Source: Gnetum montanum
Lineage: Eukaryota > Streptophyta > Gnetopsida > Gnetales > Gnetaceae
DNA length: 64,000 nucleotides
Reading direction: 5' to 3'
Assembly: GCA_015680685.1 (NCBI GenBank)
Contig: MNCI01010443.1
Span: 1,584,235 to 1,648,234 of the forward strand
The notes under the pieces are model-generated. The model had not been told where the DNA came from. It saw only the letters and a list, made by a program, of their open reading frames with translations, and did no database searches. Positions 34,615-46,910 of this stretch are shown one piece after another. Made by a program: the position numbers and the translations under genes. Each line of letters starts with the position of its first letter. The stretch's first letter is position 1.

Positions 34615-35185
34615 AGAACTCTCAGCGTCTACGATGTTGATTATATGCCATCCTTGTCCACAGAACTCCGAGCGTCTATGCTGCTGACAACAAGCCAACC
34701 CTATCTGCAAAATCCCCAGCGTCTACGCTGCTAAATATACGCTGACTTTGTCTGCAAAATCCCTAGCATCTACGCTGCTGAATATATGTCGACTCTGTCT
34801 GCAAAATCCTCAGCGTCTACGCTACTGAATATATGCCGCACACACTCTACGTGGCAGACTCTGTCTACGCTGCACATAGAACTTTGTTTACACTGCTGAC
34901 ATACACGCTGAACACTTCATGCTGTAGACTTTGTCTACGCTGTCGATGTATACGCTACTGCTAAGTTTACGCTGCACTCTCTACGTTGTAGACTCTGTCT
35001 ATGCTGTATGCTAACTCTGTCTACACCGTTCGGTATACGCTACATGCTCTAGGCCGTAGACTCTGTCTACATTACTTAGCATATACGCCTTACGCTCTAC
35101 GCCACCGTAGATTCTCTATGCTGCCACTATACACTGTATACCTATACGCTGGTCGTTGAAGCCTATATGCTGAGACCTAGTTTAT
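34615..35185 (+). repeat. Element A2 leader array with 47-bp tandem units
   Basis: Words CAGCGTCTACGCTGCTGAAT and TACGCTGACTCTGTCTGC alternate. Three head-to-tail copies of a 47-bp unit start at 34708, 34755 and 34802. Further right the repeats become irregular. The same region of A1 is 15700-16332. Confidence 0.85.
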
Positions 35186-35273
35186 ATGTTATACGCCATG
35201 AACATAGGTTTACGTCATACTAGATATAACAGTTGCATATCCCTTCATTGTGTCGTGTGCTCAACTGCCCATC

Positions 35274-36384
35274 ATGAACACTGCAAACACCAACGCTGCA
35301 ACCAAGCCCGTCACAGACATCATAGGCACCATGGCCATTCAACAACCCTGTCGTACAACCCACAGTGGGGCCTTGTTGATCTCTTAGATTGCAAGGGAGG
35401 AACCCATCATTTAACATCATAAACCAGGACCAATACAATTTCATATGCCTGAAAATACAAGCAGGCTTAACCGTGGACCAAACTGAGATGGAGGTTAAAA
35501 GACAATACGAATTGTTTCACAGGGGAGGACATGAGTTCATCCCTTCACCATATGACATCATTCCTCTCCTAGAGCATTACCTTGAGCTTATCTCTCAGCT
35601 CCTACTACTAAAGAATCAGCCCTTGGACCAGTTTGTGGAAAATCCTCAATTGGAAGAGGAGGATGACTTCGTAGCCTAATCCGAGCACGAAGATTTGTAC
35701 CACATCCTCAGCCCACAAACTTATACAAACCTGTCATTTCACCGATTCACGGGCAAAACTACGTCTCTCCAACCATTCAAAATCACACAAGTGCATGTGC
35801 CTCAACAAGAGGCACCCACTCTCATCCCCATTCCTCTAGCAACCGATGTTCCAGTCAACATGCTTCCCCTTGCAATTCCTCCTGCGGCCACGGTACCCCC
35901 GTTCTTACAAATGCAACCTCCTCAAAATAATGTAGGAGTAACCTTCCCACCCTGGGTGATCGGGATGCCACATGTGATACCGACTTCTACGTCCGCTCAT
36001 TACATTCCCCGGATCCAAATCCAAGGAGCCCCTTTCACTGCTATAACTCAACCAGTTTAGAGTGCCCCTATACCCAGCGTGACTGCCCAATGGGTGGCGA
36101 GTGGTGTTCAACCGCATCAGTTCCCCCACTATAACATACTGCCTCACACAATTCCACTGGCCAACATCCCTCAAGGACAACCACAACAACAACAACCCCT
36201 TGCCTACAATTTGCCGTCCCTAGTACCACCCGCTATAAATATTCCGCAAGTGCAGCCTCCAACTACACAACTTTCCACCTTCCAACCCACTATCCAACAA
36301 TCTAACATGTATACCATACAACACCCCCAACCTGCCATCTCACCTAGCACCCAATACTGGGCTAACGCTAAAAAGATAATGTAA
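35274..36384 (+). pseudogene. gag: Element A2 gag N-terminal region, Pro/Gln-rich
   Basis: Start chosen at ATG 35274, aligned with A1 15663. A frameshift follows within about 25 codons; then come NQDQYNFICLKIQAGL (35389-35679), a stop, and the Pro/Gln/Thr-rich section with LPLAIPPAATVPPFLQMQPP (35695-36060) and PQGQPQQQQPLAYN (36079-36384). It ends in the short helix before the gag core. Numerous stops; the same plan as A1. Confidence 0.8.
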
Positions 36385-36957
36385 GAATTAACTGACGAGG
36401 TCAAACGCCTGAAGACAGCCGCTGACGAAGAACTGAAGGTAGTGGACTTCTATCATGATGACCCTATCAGCTCTTCGGTTTCGCCCCTAACATTACCCAA
36501 GGGTGTATCTTTGCCTACGTTGACCAAATACAATGGGGAGATAAACCCCAATGCTCACCTCATAACGTTCAGACTAGAGTGGGCACTACTTCAAGCATGG
36601 CCACATGCCATTCTACGAGTGTTCTCCATGTCCCTCATAGGGAGAGCACTTGATTGGTATCGGGCCTTGCCACAAAACTCAATATCTTCTTTGGAAGATT
36701 TGCTACACCAATTCGTCACCAGGTTCAAGTATAACCTGAAGCCTGAAGCAACATTGGATAGCCTTATATAGGTCAAACAAGCACCTCTTGAACCTGTCCA
36801 AAAATTCATCCAGTGGTGGAGTGCAGCTCTCAATGAGCTCCATGAGCCGATTCCAGAGACGTATCTTCTCACAATCTTAAAAGGGGCTGTCAACAACTTT
36901 GTCAAATCCAAACTATATTATCTTAATGCACATAATCTGAGTCAAGCATTTGTACAA
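36385..36957 (+). pseudogene. gag: Element A2 gag core
   Basis: Contains LPTLTKYNGEINPNAHLITF, SMSLIGRALDWYRALP, LEDLLHQFVTRFKYN and, after a TAG at 36769-36771, QKFIQWWSAALNELHEP and LLTILKGAVNNFVKSK. It is the retrotransposon gag capsid-like domain, colinear with A1 14093-14512 and the start of the following part. Confidence 0.9.
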
Positions 36958-37550
36958 ATGAAGAGCATAGAGGAGGCAGCACAGAACAGTCATGATCCTG
37001 CATATTTAGCCTTTAAGAATCAACATAGTAAGAAAGATAAAGAGAAGGTTAAAATAACTTTAGCGGCATTAGCAGAAACACAACAAGAAAATGTGGGACA
37101 ACAAAGCAAACCACCTGTTGCCCCTACTAATTACGCTAAACCCACTCCCGCGACCGCACCAGAATCATCCTCATCACAGAACCCAATACCCAATCGTAGA
37201 AGAAACTTCGAGAGGAAAGAACCCTCTCAATACACGCCACTACCCATGAAACCATCGCAGTTTTTCGACCAACTCCTGAAGGCTGGATTAATGAAACACA
37301 AATAGTTGTCCCTGCAGCGATCCAGAGGCATAACCAGTTCTGTCAACTAGTTCAGAACCCAAGCCTAGCAATGCCAGATGAGCCCCCAGTACCAAAAGGC
37401 TTTAGGATGGACCTTTTTTGCGACTATCACCAACGTAATGGGCATGGCACGGATTACTGTTTCACCATAAAACAAGATATTCAACGAATGATTGATGGAG
37501 GTCAGATCACCTTTGATTAAGCCAACCCGGTCCAACCTCAAAATCAGGCC
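36958..37550 (+). pseudogene. gag: Element A2 gag C-terminal part with zinc knuckle
   Basis: A basic and proline-rich stretch (MKSIEEAAQNSHDPAYLAFK...), a frameshift near 37300, then CDYHQRNGHGTDYCFTIKQD (about 37420-37480) and IQRMIDGGQITFD before a stop. The knuckle spacing equals A1 and other Tat gags. It binds element RNA in an active element. Confidence 0.87.
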
Positions 37551-37659
37551 ATGGGTGTGTATAAAGATCCTCTAAATACTAAAGAGGCACCGTACGTGAT
37601 CAACACAATCTACCTTGATAATGAACCTGAAACACCTAGCATTAACACCATCTATTCCG

Positions 37660-38140
37660 ACCATGAGCAGCAAACACCTAATAAACCATTTGTAGTGTGT
37701 ATTCCTCCCATTATACAAACATCCATGCCTCAACCATCCTACTCCCCTCAGAAGCCTTATGTCGTCAGAGTACCCCCTGTCATAGTAACTTCTAACACCC
37801 CGACACACGAAAAATCATAAGTGGTGTGCATACCTCCCGCCGCTACTACCGTAAACATACCAACACCTCCTATTTGGCCTACTCCCTACGTAGTCCGAGT
37901 ACCACTTGTCATCGCAATAGCGGAGGTACAACCTCCAACTAGGCCAACTCCATACGTCGTTAGGACACCCGAACCTCCTAGGGATCACCAATCCTCCGCT
38001 TCGCAAACACACAATAAAGCCAACCCTTATGTCATCAAGGTGCCCAGCCAACCTGGTGCTCAACCGCATGCAACCGTCCAATCGCAACCCCACCTGACTC
38101 CATACGTAGTACAAGTTCCAAAGCAACCTGAGGTCCCAAA
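37660..38140 (+). repeat. PYVVRVP repeat linker (A2)
   Basis: Seven copies of (K/T)P(Y/F)VVxxPxx, for example KPYVVRVPPVI, TPYVVRTPEPP, NPYVIKVPSQP and TPYVVQVPKQP, spaced 20-35 residues. Function unknown; it is a flexible, repeated linker between gag and protease. Confidence 0.8.
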
Positions 38141-38150
38141 ACCAACCGCA

Positions 38151-39474
38151 CCCCCACACCACACACGAGAATGCCTAGCAGATAAGCTTACATGCGAACG
38201 CTTGGAGAAGGAGTGTCAACGACTAGCCTTAGCACCTCCTAAACCTACCCCACTAAATGCAGTACCCATGACACCACCTAATGATAAACCAAACACAGGC
38301 CATGAGGGTGAATCATCCAGAAAACATGATACACCCAAATCAATGATTCCGGGCAAAAACGACAAACCAACAATGCACGAAATAAAACTATTGGGCCCGA
38401 TGGACCAAGTCAGCACTGATAAACATGCACCCAACAATAGAGACCTAGCAATAGCTCTAACACAAGTCACGCAAGCACTCAAACAAAAAAATACTTCACT
38501 GAGCTTATACGACCTAGTGTTGACATCTCAAACCCACCGCAAAGCTTTAGTGTGCATGTTAACATCTATCCCAGTAAGCGAAGACCTGCCTCCGAATGAA
38601 CCTTCGATTCATGCAGTAATGTATTCAGCTCAAGGGTCAACTTCCAAGCCATTAAGTTTCCACAATGACAACATCAAGTTGGATGAGAAAATAAGAGAGG
38701 TAACAATAGCCCCTATGTTCATAACAATACGAGTAAACTAATTCAAGATACATAGGGTCCATGTAGATGATGGAGCTACCACAAATGTAGTGCATATCCC
38801 ATCGTCGAACAACTGGGGCTTACAGAGCTAATCTAACCAACTGCCACCACATGCTTGAAATCATTCAACAGGTCACGCGTGATAGTCAAAGGCATCGTGA
38901 CTTTAGACTTTATAGCAGGGGATCAATTCCCCACATCCGCCGACTTTGTGGTAATTGATGAAATGCCAGGGTTCAACCTAATCTTGGGAAGGCCCTGGTT
39001 AGCCCAACTGAAAGCAGTCTCTTCCCCTATACACCAAGAAATTCACTTTCCTTATGAAGGCAGTGAAATCATTATACACGGGAAGGCTGCTACATCCATC
39101 ATCTCATCGTACATAGACATAGACCAAGGCTCAGAGGTTAAGCTCGAAGAGCCTAGATAACACGACATAAATGAACAACAACTGGTAGGTGATAATCCTT
39201 TAAACACAAAAGAAAATCTACCCAAAATAGAAACACACAGGCTTGAAATCATACATACACAGCCTCACTCAGAAACCACAACTGACATAGAAACCACAAG
39301 ACATGCAGAAGCGCAAGAAAACACTAACACGGGAACAATTCCATTAGGCGTCCCTTGGGCTGAATTGCCATTCAACGTGATTAGCGAAGGGGACGCTGAA
39401 TATAGAATCATATGTGCTAACGCATCTCCTAACATCAAAATGAGAAAAATTAAAAAATTACTAAATCAATAAAC
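38151..39474 (+). pseudogene. pro: Element A2 protease region and tail
   Basis: The open piece ends at 38741. A frameshift around 38770-38820 falls in the active site (HVDDGATTNVVH). The C-terminal part resumes at 38855 with SRVIVKGIVTLDFIAGDQFP and NLILGRPWLAQLKAVSSP to TAA at 39158-39160. The frame then goes on to LLNQ and TAA at 39471. A candidate donor for a sense intron (G|ATAAT, decayed from G|GTAAC in A1) is at 39191/39192, and a nearby GGTAGGTG in another phase may also serve. Confidence 0.83.
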
Positions 39475-39479
39475 AACAC

Positions 39480-39740
39480 TTTGTCCAAAATGACATTAAA
39501 CTACAAATTGTCCGAAATGACGTTAAACTACAAACTGTCCGAAATGACGTTAAACTATCATTCCAAGTCTGAAATGACATTAAACTATCATGTCCACAAC
39601 GACATAAAACTAGCCACGATCAGAAATGATCGGTCTCCTAAGAAGTCAACCCATGTCACTTGAAACTTCTCTTGTTTACACATGGCCAGAAATGGCCTTA
39701 AACTAGTGCATGTGGCCGAAATGGCCTTAAACTAGATCAT
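39480..39740 (+). repeat. TAAACT array between protease and antisense gene (A2)
   Basis: About eight units such as GTCCGAAATGACGTTAAACT and GGCCGAAATGGCCTTAAACT, 20-35 bp each. The core TTAAACT is nearly invariant while the rest varies. Counterpart of 11225-11470. Confidence 0.88.
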
Positions 39741-40103
39741 TCACTTATACTTTGCTTTTCTCCCAAATTCCAATTCGCTGTTCGAATTTATGCTTACATT
39801 GTCATGTTGTTCTTTTTCGCAATTATCTTTCTCCTATAATCACAATCCTACTTATAATTACATTCGTGCACTACACTTAAACTACAAAAACAAACCAAAA
39901 CATTTTATATTGTCGTGTCGTGTTTACATTTAAATCCAAAATCCACAACAAAAAAAATATATAAGTAAAAATTATGTATATATACATGTAATGATGTACA
40001 ATTACAAGAGTTAACTAGTTTTATTCATCTGTTCAATACAACTCTAAATTTTCAATTTACAATTCACATATAAATCTAAGTCAGAATAATTTCAAAGAAA
40101 AGA

Positions 40104-43100
40104 TTAAACATCAGGGGTAGGAGGATCGTCTCCTTTAGACCCGCTGGCATCATGAGCCCCCACTCCACGAGGGCCAACTTCTTGAACGTCATCGTCGCCT
40201 TGATCCTATAACATGCAAAAGAAACAATCAACACAAGGATAAAAGAGAAAACCTTCAAACATTATTCAGCGAATGAATTTCGTGATAGCAAAATGCTTAC
40301 CATAGGGGATCCCCCTAAACCGAATTCCAGCTGGTGGAGGATTTCCTCCTCTGAGACGCTCGCCGAATCAGTGCCATCAAGGCCTAGGTCAACATCTGCC
40401 AAGGCCTTCCCCTTGTCAACCACTGACCATGTAGGATGCTTTAAAGGGAATTCACCCACAGACACCTCCCCAGAAGCCATCGTGATTACCCTAGTAGGCG
40501 ATTCCATCTCAACCATTGTGTTCTGAGCAAAGGTATCAAACGCAAAGCGTAGACCCAGACCCTCCACAAACATCTCAAGCTGACGCTTTTCAATAGATAC
40601 TTCTTTCAATGATTCTTTATAATGGTGCTTGTGGTTCTTCTCATCCTGACCCAACTTACGCACCTTGGAAGTGAAAGCCTTCCAATCTTGGCACTTGAGG
40701 TTTAATAGATCCACCTGGGCCTTACGCTCTGCTAGTTTCTGGGTTAGTGATGCGTGGCGATTAAGTAGGTTCTAGTATCTAGTATACGTGACCTTAGAAG
40801 TCCACCAAGAGCAATCACCACTTAGTTTAGCAGAGGCAAACTCATATCGAGCCTTGAGATCATCATGCTCAACTAAAAACTCAGAAACTTCTTTCTCCTT
40901 TTCTTGGACTTGCAACCACAACTGTTCGATGGAACGCCTACAAGTCCAGAGCGATTTGGCGTTATGTACAAGACCTTCCGTCACCTCATCATAAACTGGC
41001 CTTGGTACCTGCTCAACTTCTGGGGATAGTATAGGTAAACTCTCGATGCTAACTGTCTTAGATGGATCCCACCTTAGTTTGGCACCTACGCACACGAAAA
41101 TAACAAATGCTAAAACCACAAAAATGGGGTGTGAAACTCTAAACCTGTAAAAAAGACTCGAAACATTTGTACCTATCACAAGTTGGGCTTCCTAAATACG
41201 TTCAACAACCTCCTCAGCGATACCAGCCACAAAATCCATTTTACTTGGCATCTCAGTCCAAGTAAATGGTCCACGAGTATGAGACGGACTAACCTCCGCA
41301 GTCCTTTTAAGGGGAGCCGTTTTCATGGGCACGTCCAGCTACATAGTTCTAGTTTCACTACCTTTGTCTAGAAGAGATGAAAACACAAAAGTAAAACACC
41401 ATGGAAACAATGACTCACAGGGCAACACAATAAAATAAAGGGGAATATACCATGTTCTCTATTCCCTTCTGGGTTTGTGGGTTCACCTAAGTCCAGTCTT
41501 CCCTTAAGGAAGCTGCTGAACATTTCATCAACACCACTTTGGTCATCGACCAGTTTTGTCTCTGTGGTGTCTTCCCCTAGCTCTTCCATCCCTCCTGCCT
41601 GATCTTTGCCCACATCTTCCTACTTAGTCATCAATTCTGTTGTAGCTTCCTACTCTTCAATGATAGTCTCTAATTCCTACCTCCTCACTTCTCGAGTCAA
41701 GTCTGAAGGCATCAGTGGCATGTAAGTAGTCAAAATAAAAATTACGCATAAGATGAAAAGGACAATGTAATAAATGAGCCAATTTTACTTACCTCGGATA
41801 GGCATCTTGAACTATATCCATTTCACCCGTGGCTCTTCTACATCTAAGGTCACCTCCTTCGAGCGTTCATGCTTTGAGAGCTTTGACTTGGCTTTCCAAA
41901 TTGTCTCTTTAATAACACGTTCAGCTCTCTTAGTAGTATAAGGCATGTCGTTTGGTTCCAACCCCACACTATCATGTGTGTGGATTGAGGTACCAGATGA
42001 TCCTCCCATCATGATAGACACTGACTCATCAATCCCCTCAGGAGCATCTTGGGACTCAGCTGTCTTGAACAAATGGTTGATCCATGGACAAGACAACTAA
42101 GTACGATCCCGTAGGACATATTTATTGTCCGCGCAAACCACTAGAAACTCGACCAATCGGTGAAGATAGCCGGAAAAGAATGCAAATGTAAAGTTGGACT
42201 GCGCCTCGACATTTGAGCTCAATCACACTATCTCCTTATGAAGGCCCAACAACAAAAATTGGGCCTAGTTATAACACATCCCGATTTCTAAGACGGTTCG
42301 CATAATACGCACAGCTTCAACATCAAGACTCCGCACTTGGGAAAGGGATTTAGGGAATTCCCATGCCCTAAACAAGGGATATAACTCATTAACTTCCTCA
42401 ACCTTTGACTTCCCCTGCATAGGGAATCCCTTAGCACCCTTGGTAATGCCCAACCAGTCCTCTAGCTCACGTACCATATGAAGCTCTTTCTGAGCCCTGT
42501 CCAAAACTACATCTACGCCATCTGTCGATACACCAAATAGGTTCGAAAAGAATTTGGCCAATAGATGGAAGACTATCTTAACACCCTTAATCTGGGTGTT
42601 GTAGTAAGAGACAAATTTGTCGAATGAATCAACAATTCTGATCATTTTAGCTATTGACACATCAGGGCTCGGGGTTGTAAAGAGCTCCATAAGGCCGACA
42701 TCATCTAAAAAATGGACAATGGACGATGAGGCATGGGTGCGCAACCATTTCTGTGCCTTACTGATCTCCCCAAACTTCATCGAGAGGGTACTCTCAGTTC
42801 ATCCTATTGTGACAGGGTCTCCGCCGGGAGGTACATCAACTGTAGATACAATTCGAAACCATCACATCAGTATAGCCCCCGGCACTTGAACAAACACGTT
42901 AACACATCTAGAAAATATTGTCACTTACCTTCAGTAGTGGACTTAGAGGTGCTACCCAAGTTAGAGTCACGAGGGAAGACTGGTCCATTATGTGACCGAT
43001 CTTCATGCAACCACCCTCGAGCTGTGCATTGTACGAACGCTCTAGAAAACCACTTATGGAAATGGACAATATTATCCTTGGTTTGAGCTAACACAGCTCT

Positions 43101-44563
43101 GCGAAGGGTGGGACCCGCCATAAAGGTCTCTAGAGCAGTATGAGCTAGGGCAAGCCCATCATCATCAACGCATATTCCATCTTGATTAACTTGGGGCCTG
43201 CAAAAGAACAGTCGTCAAAACAGAAGCAAACGCCAAACGATAAAAAACCAAAAAACGACAAGCTAAAAAATCTTACCTCTCTACCCGGTACATTATGCCA
43301 GGAGGGTTTTGGAAAAGCGTGTGCACATGCACAACTAAAAACAAAGTGTTTTTGAGATAATCACGCCCTCGGGGCAATAGGGTCCACACGTGCACTAACG
43401 GGCGAGTAGACCTGGGCCCGCCAGAGGGACCGTGCTGGATCACAAGCAGCCCCTTGTCAATGTCTTTCATGAAGACCACGACATCCTCCGAAGCTCCCGG
43501 CAACATAGCCTCAAGCATGCTTTGTGCCACTTTTTCGCTCAAATGTGACCAGACCACCACCTTAAATCTGTCCAGGATGAAGGCAAGGAATTCACACGCC
43601 CCTTCCCTGAACCATATCCCATTATTGTCAATGGTCAGATCAGGGGTAGGTTCATCGGTCTCAAGGGGCCCAAACCATGCTAGTACCCCAACTAGCTCAA
43701 CTACTAGGAGAAAAGGTTTAGTGTCCCTGCAAGCAACCAAAATGCCACGACAAATCAGCCATAGATGAAAAGGAGAGGAAACAACAAAATTCCATGTTGT
43801 AGGCCAAAACTTAGAAAAATCACAAACTGTTTTCGATCAATGTATACGTTGTTCAACAAACTGTTCACGCTCAGCGTATACGCTATGAAAACCGTCTACG
43901 CTATACGCTGTAAAAAACTGCCAGCGTATATGCTGTGAAAATAGGTCTATGCTATACACCGCCTAAAAAAGAACAAACTATTTACGGTTAGCGTATACGC
44001 TATGAAAATCATCAGCATATACACCATAAAAACCGTCAGTGTATACTCTGTGCAAACAGTTTACGCTGAACACTCTGCAAACAGTTCACGCTAAACACTG
44101 TGTAAACAGTCAGCATATACGCCGTAAAAACAGTCAGCGTATACGCTGTGAAAATCATCTATGCTACATACTGATAAAGTCGTCTACGTTGTATATTGTT
44201 AAAGTCCTTTACGCTACACATTGTTCAAACTGTCTACGCTATACGCTAAGGAAACCTCCTACGCTCAGCGTACAGGCCTTCTACGCTAACTGTCTATGTT
44301 GGGCGTATACGCCACAACCCTCTACGCTACAGAAACTATCTACGCTACTAAAACTCTCTACGCTACGAAAACTGTCTATGCCAAATAATATGTACAGATG
44401 AAAATAACTAATAGAGGCAGGATTAGAGCCTACCTATGTGACGATCCAGGCATGATGGAACCCTTGGCCTATGCAGACACTACAACATGGCCTCACTTTC
44501 CTCTGCGAACGTCAAGTCAGGCACCTTCCTCCCTTGGCCCTCTACCTCCTTACCCTTGCCCAT
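40104..44563 (-). pseudogene. Antisense eight-exon gene carried by element A2
   Basis: Minus-strand exons: 44563-44434, 43726-43277, 43197-42929, 42839-41793, 41702-41451, 41367-41173, 41085-40301, 40205-40104 (stop TAA). All introns begin GT and end AG. Exons 2-8 have exactly the lengths found in A1; exon 1 is one base shorter, a frameshift. Exon 2 is fully open here (150 codons) and shows the FCP1/NIF-like pattern EFLAFILDRFKVVVWS and DYLKNTLFLVV...NPPG without catalytic aspartates (ELVGVL). Exon 4 carries KGVKIVFHL...LFGVS; exon 7 is long, helical and charged. Stops occur in exons 1, 4, 5, 6 and 7; those in exon 4 (TGA at 42799-42801) and late exon 6 (TAG) are shared with A1. Cargo role unknown. 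Confidence 0.87.
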
Positions 44564-44790
44564 TCCGACGTCCTTTACGCTACAACTGATAGAGTCTACA
44601 CCGAGGTTTGAGTCTACACACTAAGCCGAATCCTCTACGCTGAGTTGGAGCCTATACGCTCACGCTGAAGTTCAAGCCTCTACGCTCTACGTTTACGCTG
44701 GGGTTTGAGGTTTACGTTTACGCTTACGCTCACTGTTTACGCTTACGTTGTTGTTTACGCTTATGCTCGATGTTTACGCTTACGCTGACT
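43840..44790 (-). repeat. Palindrome-rich array around antisense exon 1 (A2)
   Basis: Dense GCGTATACGC, CAGCGTATACGC, GTTTACGCT and CTACGCT words cover intron 1 (43727-44433) and the putative 5' UTR (44564-44790), leaving only the exon 1 coding part free. Same arrangement as 6240-7200. Confidence 0.82.
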
Positions 44791-44837
44791 CCTTGGATCA
44801 TTTCAAATTCACAATGCTCACAAATGACACCCCTGCG

Positions 44838-44846
44838 CTATATATA
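44838..44846 (-). promoter_or_regulatory. TATA box of the A2 antisense gene
   Basis: TATATATAG on the minus strand, followed by GCGCAGGGGTGTCATTTG as in A1. It lies about 275 bp before the ATG at 44563. Confidence 0.65.
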
Positions 44847-45062
44847 GCACTGAGCCGCACCACCGCTGCTGCCATCGTCGCCTTCCATTTTGTTTCTTTT
44901 TCTTTTTCTTTATTTGTTTCTTTTACTCTTAAAATTGTTCGAAATACAAAATAAAAAAATATATAAAAAAAAGGGAATACTACCATATCCTAAATCCATC
45001 GCAAGCCAACTTCAGATGCCTACACTAAACATTCTGGCGCAAACTCTCCTGTGTACATTATC

Positions 45063-45331
45063 CAGCCCGGTATGGCCTTAAACTGCCATCATGGCCCGAT
45101 AAGGCCTTAAACTGCCACATACAAACCCCCTTCAGCCCGGTATGGCCTTAAACTGCCATGACGGCCCTGTAAGGCCTTAAACTACCACCTATGGCTCACA
45201 TCCAGCCTGGTAAGGCCTTAAACTGCTACATCTGGCCCGGTATGGCCTTAAACTGCCATGGTGGCCCGGTAAGGCCTTAAACTGCCACATTCGGCCCGGT
45301 AAGGCCTTAAACTGCCATGCGTCTTCGTGTG
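45063..45331 (+). repeat. TAAACT array between antisense gene and pol (A2), eight units
   Basis: Eight copies of a unit with the core GGTAAGGCCTTAAACTGCCA (or GGTATGGCC...), about 30-35 bp apart. The core holds the palindrome AAGGCCTT. Counterpart of 5863-6003. Confidence 0.92.
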
Positions 45332-45345
45332 ACAATAAACCACCA

Positions 45346-46910
45346 TTGTGCATGTACACACAATTTACGTTGCCAAAGAACACGAAACAACATCTATTAG
45401 CTCATTCTGCCCTCTGTTTATTGGCAGGAGCAAGCCCGATGGATTGTCAGCATTTATCTGCACCGTTAATAATCGATGGACCATATGGAAAAATCATACG
45501 AGAAATCGACATAAACTCCATCAGCTTAGATACATCAACGGAAGACACACTCATAGCCTCGACACAAAAAACGCTAGATAACCACAAAGGTATGATAAAA
45601 TCTCTTGACATAGAAGCTGAAAACATCACCGAAGACCCATTGATTGAAACCCCCATCGTTATGCCTGATGGTGAAACCAAAATATTAAAATTAAGTGCAT
45701 TATTGCAACCTCAACTAGCCAAAAACATAGAAGATGTGCTTCGAAACAACATGAAAGCATTCACTTGATCTTACACCGACATGCCCGGGTTAGATCCTCG
45801 AATCGTTCAACACAACATTATCCTTGATCCAAAATTGAGGCCAGTAAAACAAAAGGCACAAAAGGTTAAACTGGAGGTAGCATTGGTAGTTCACAATGAG
45901 ATCACCAAACTTTATCAAGCTGGTTTCATTCGGGCTGTCGATTACGCCGATTGGGTATCCAACATGGTTATTGTCCCGAAAAAGAATGGAAGTATTCGCT
46001 TATGCATTGACTTCCGGGATCTTAACGTTGCAACCATAAAAGATGGTTTCCCCTACCCAGCATCTATCAACTTGTTGACTCGACCGCTGGAAATGCCCTA
46101 TTATCTTTTATGGATGGCTTCTCAGGATACAATCAGATACGCATTAACCTGGAGCATCAACTCCAGACTACCTTTATGACACCATGGGAAATCTTTTGCT
46201 ATACAATGATGCCCTTCAGTCTCAAGAACACTAGGGCCACATATCAAAGGGTGATGACATTCATTTTTAGTGACTACATGTTACACTCGCTCAACGACTA
46301 CGTGGACAAAATTGTGGTTAAATCAAAGACATCAGAACAACATGTACAAGATCTTAACCTAGTACTAAAGCATTGTTTAAAATATGAGCTAAGACTTAAC
46401 CCAAAGAAATGCATCTTCAGAGTCAAGACAAGAAAAATTCTTGGATTCATAGCCTCGGAAGCAGGGATACGAGTAGACCTCGATAAAGTTAAGGCCATAA
46501 CAAACTTAAAACCACCTGGCAACCTTACCGAAATTCGAGGTCTACAAGGTAGATTACAGTTCATCAGACGTTTCATAGAAAAACTAACAGAAAAGTTGAA
46601 ACCTATGAACCGCTTGCTATGTAAGAACGTCCATTTTGAATGGACTCCACAGTGCCAGGAAGCATTTGACAATATTAAAATAGTGCTTGTCCGATTACCT
46701 ACTGTTTATCCATCTCAAAATGATAAACCTTTTTACATCTACCTTGCCACTTTGGATTCGTCAATCATGTCCATGCTTTGCCAGGAACAAGATGATGGAA
46801 CCAAAGTCCCTGTCTACTACTTAAGCCATGCATTAGTTGCCCACAAAAATAAGTATAACGAGGTGGAAAGGTCATGTTTAGCCTTGGTCTTTTCTTTGAA
46901 GAAATGGTGA
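45346..46910 (+). pseudogene. pol: Element A2 pol, reverse transcriptase and RNase H
   Basis: The frame from 45346 reads into LLAHSALCLLAGASPMDC; the splice-acceptor-like TTTATTGGCAG ends at 45427. Then come LSALLQPQLAKNIEDVL, a TGA at 45766, KLYQAGFIRAVDYADWV, LCIDFRDLNVATIKDG, a frameshift near 46055-46090, MDGFSGYNQIRI, MMPFSLKNTRATYQ and NDYVDKIVVKS, where the second catalytic Asp of YVDD has become Lys. Thumb and first RNase H follow (WTPQCQEAFDNI, FYIYLATLDSSI, YNEVERSCLALVFSLKKW). It ends with a TGA at 46908-46910. Confidence 0.9.

Noticed and set aside
45063-45331. CRISPR-like array
   Set aside because: Spacing resembles repeat-spacer units, but the spacers are degenerate copies, and the context is a plant retrotransposon.
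46298-46672. Minus-strand ORF of 124 residues
   Set aside because: Shadow of the A2 reverse transcriptase.
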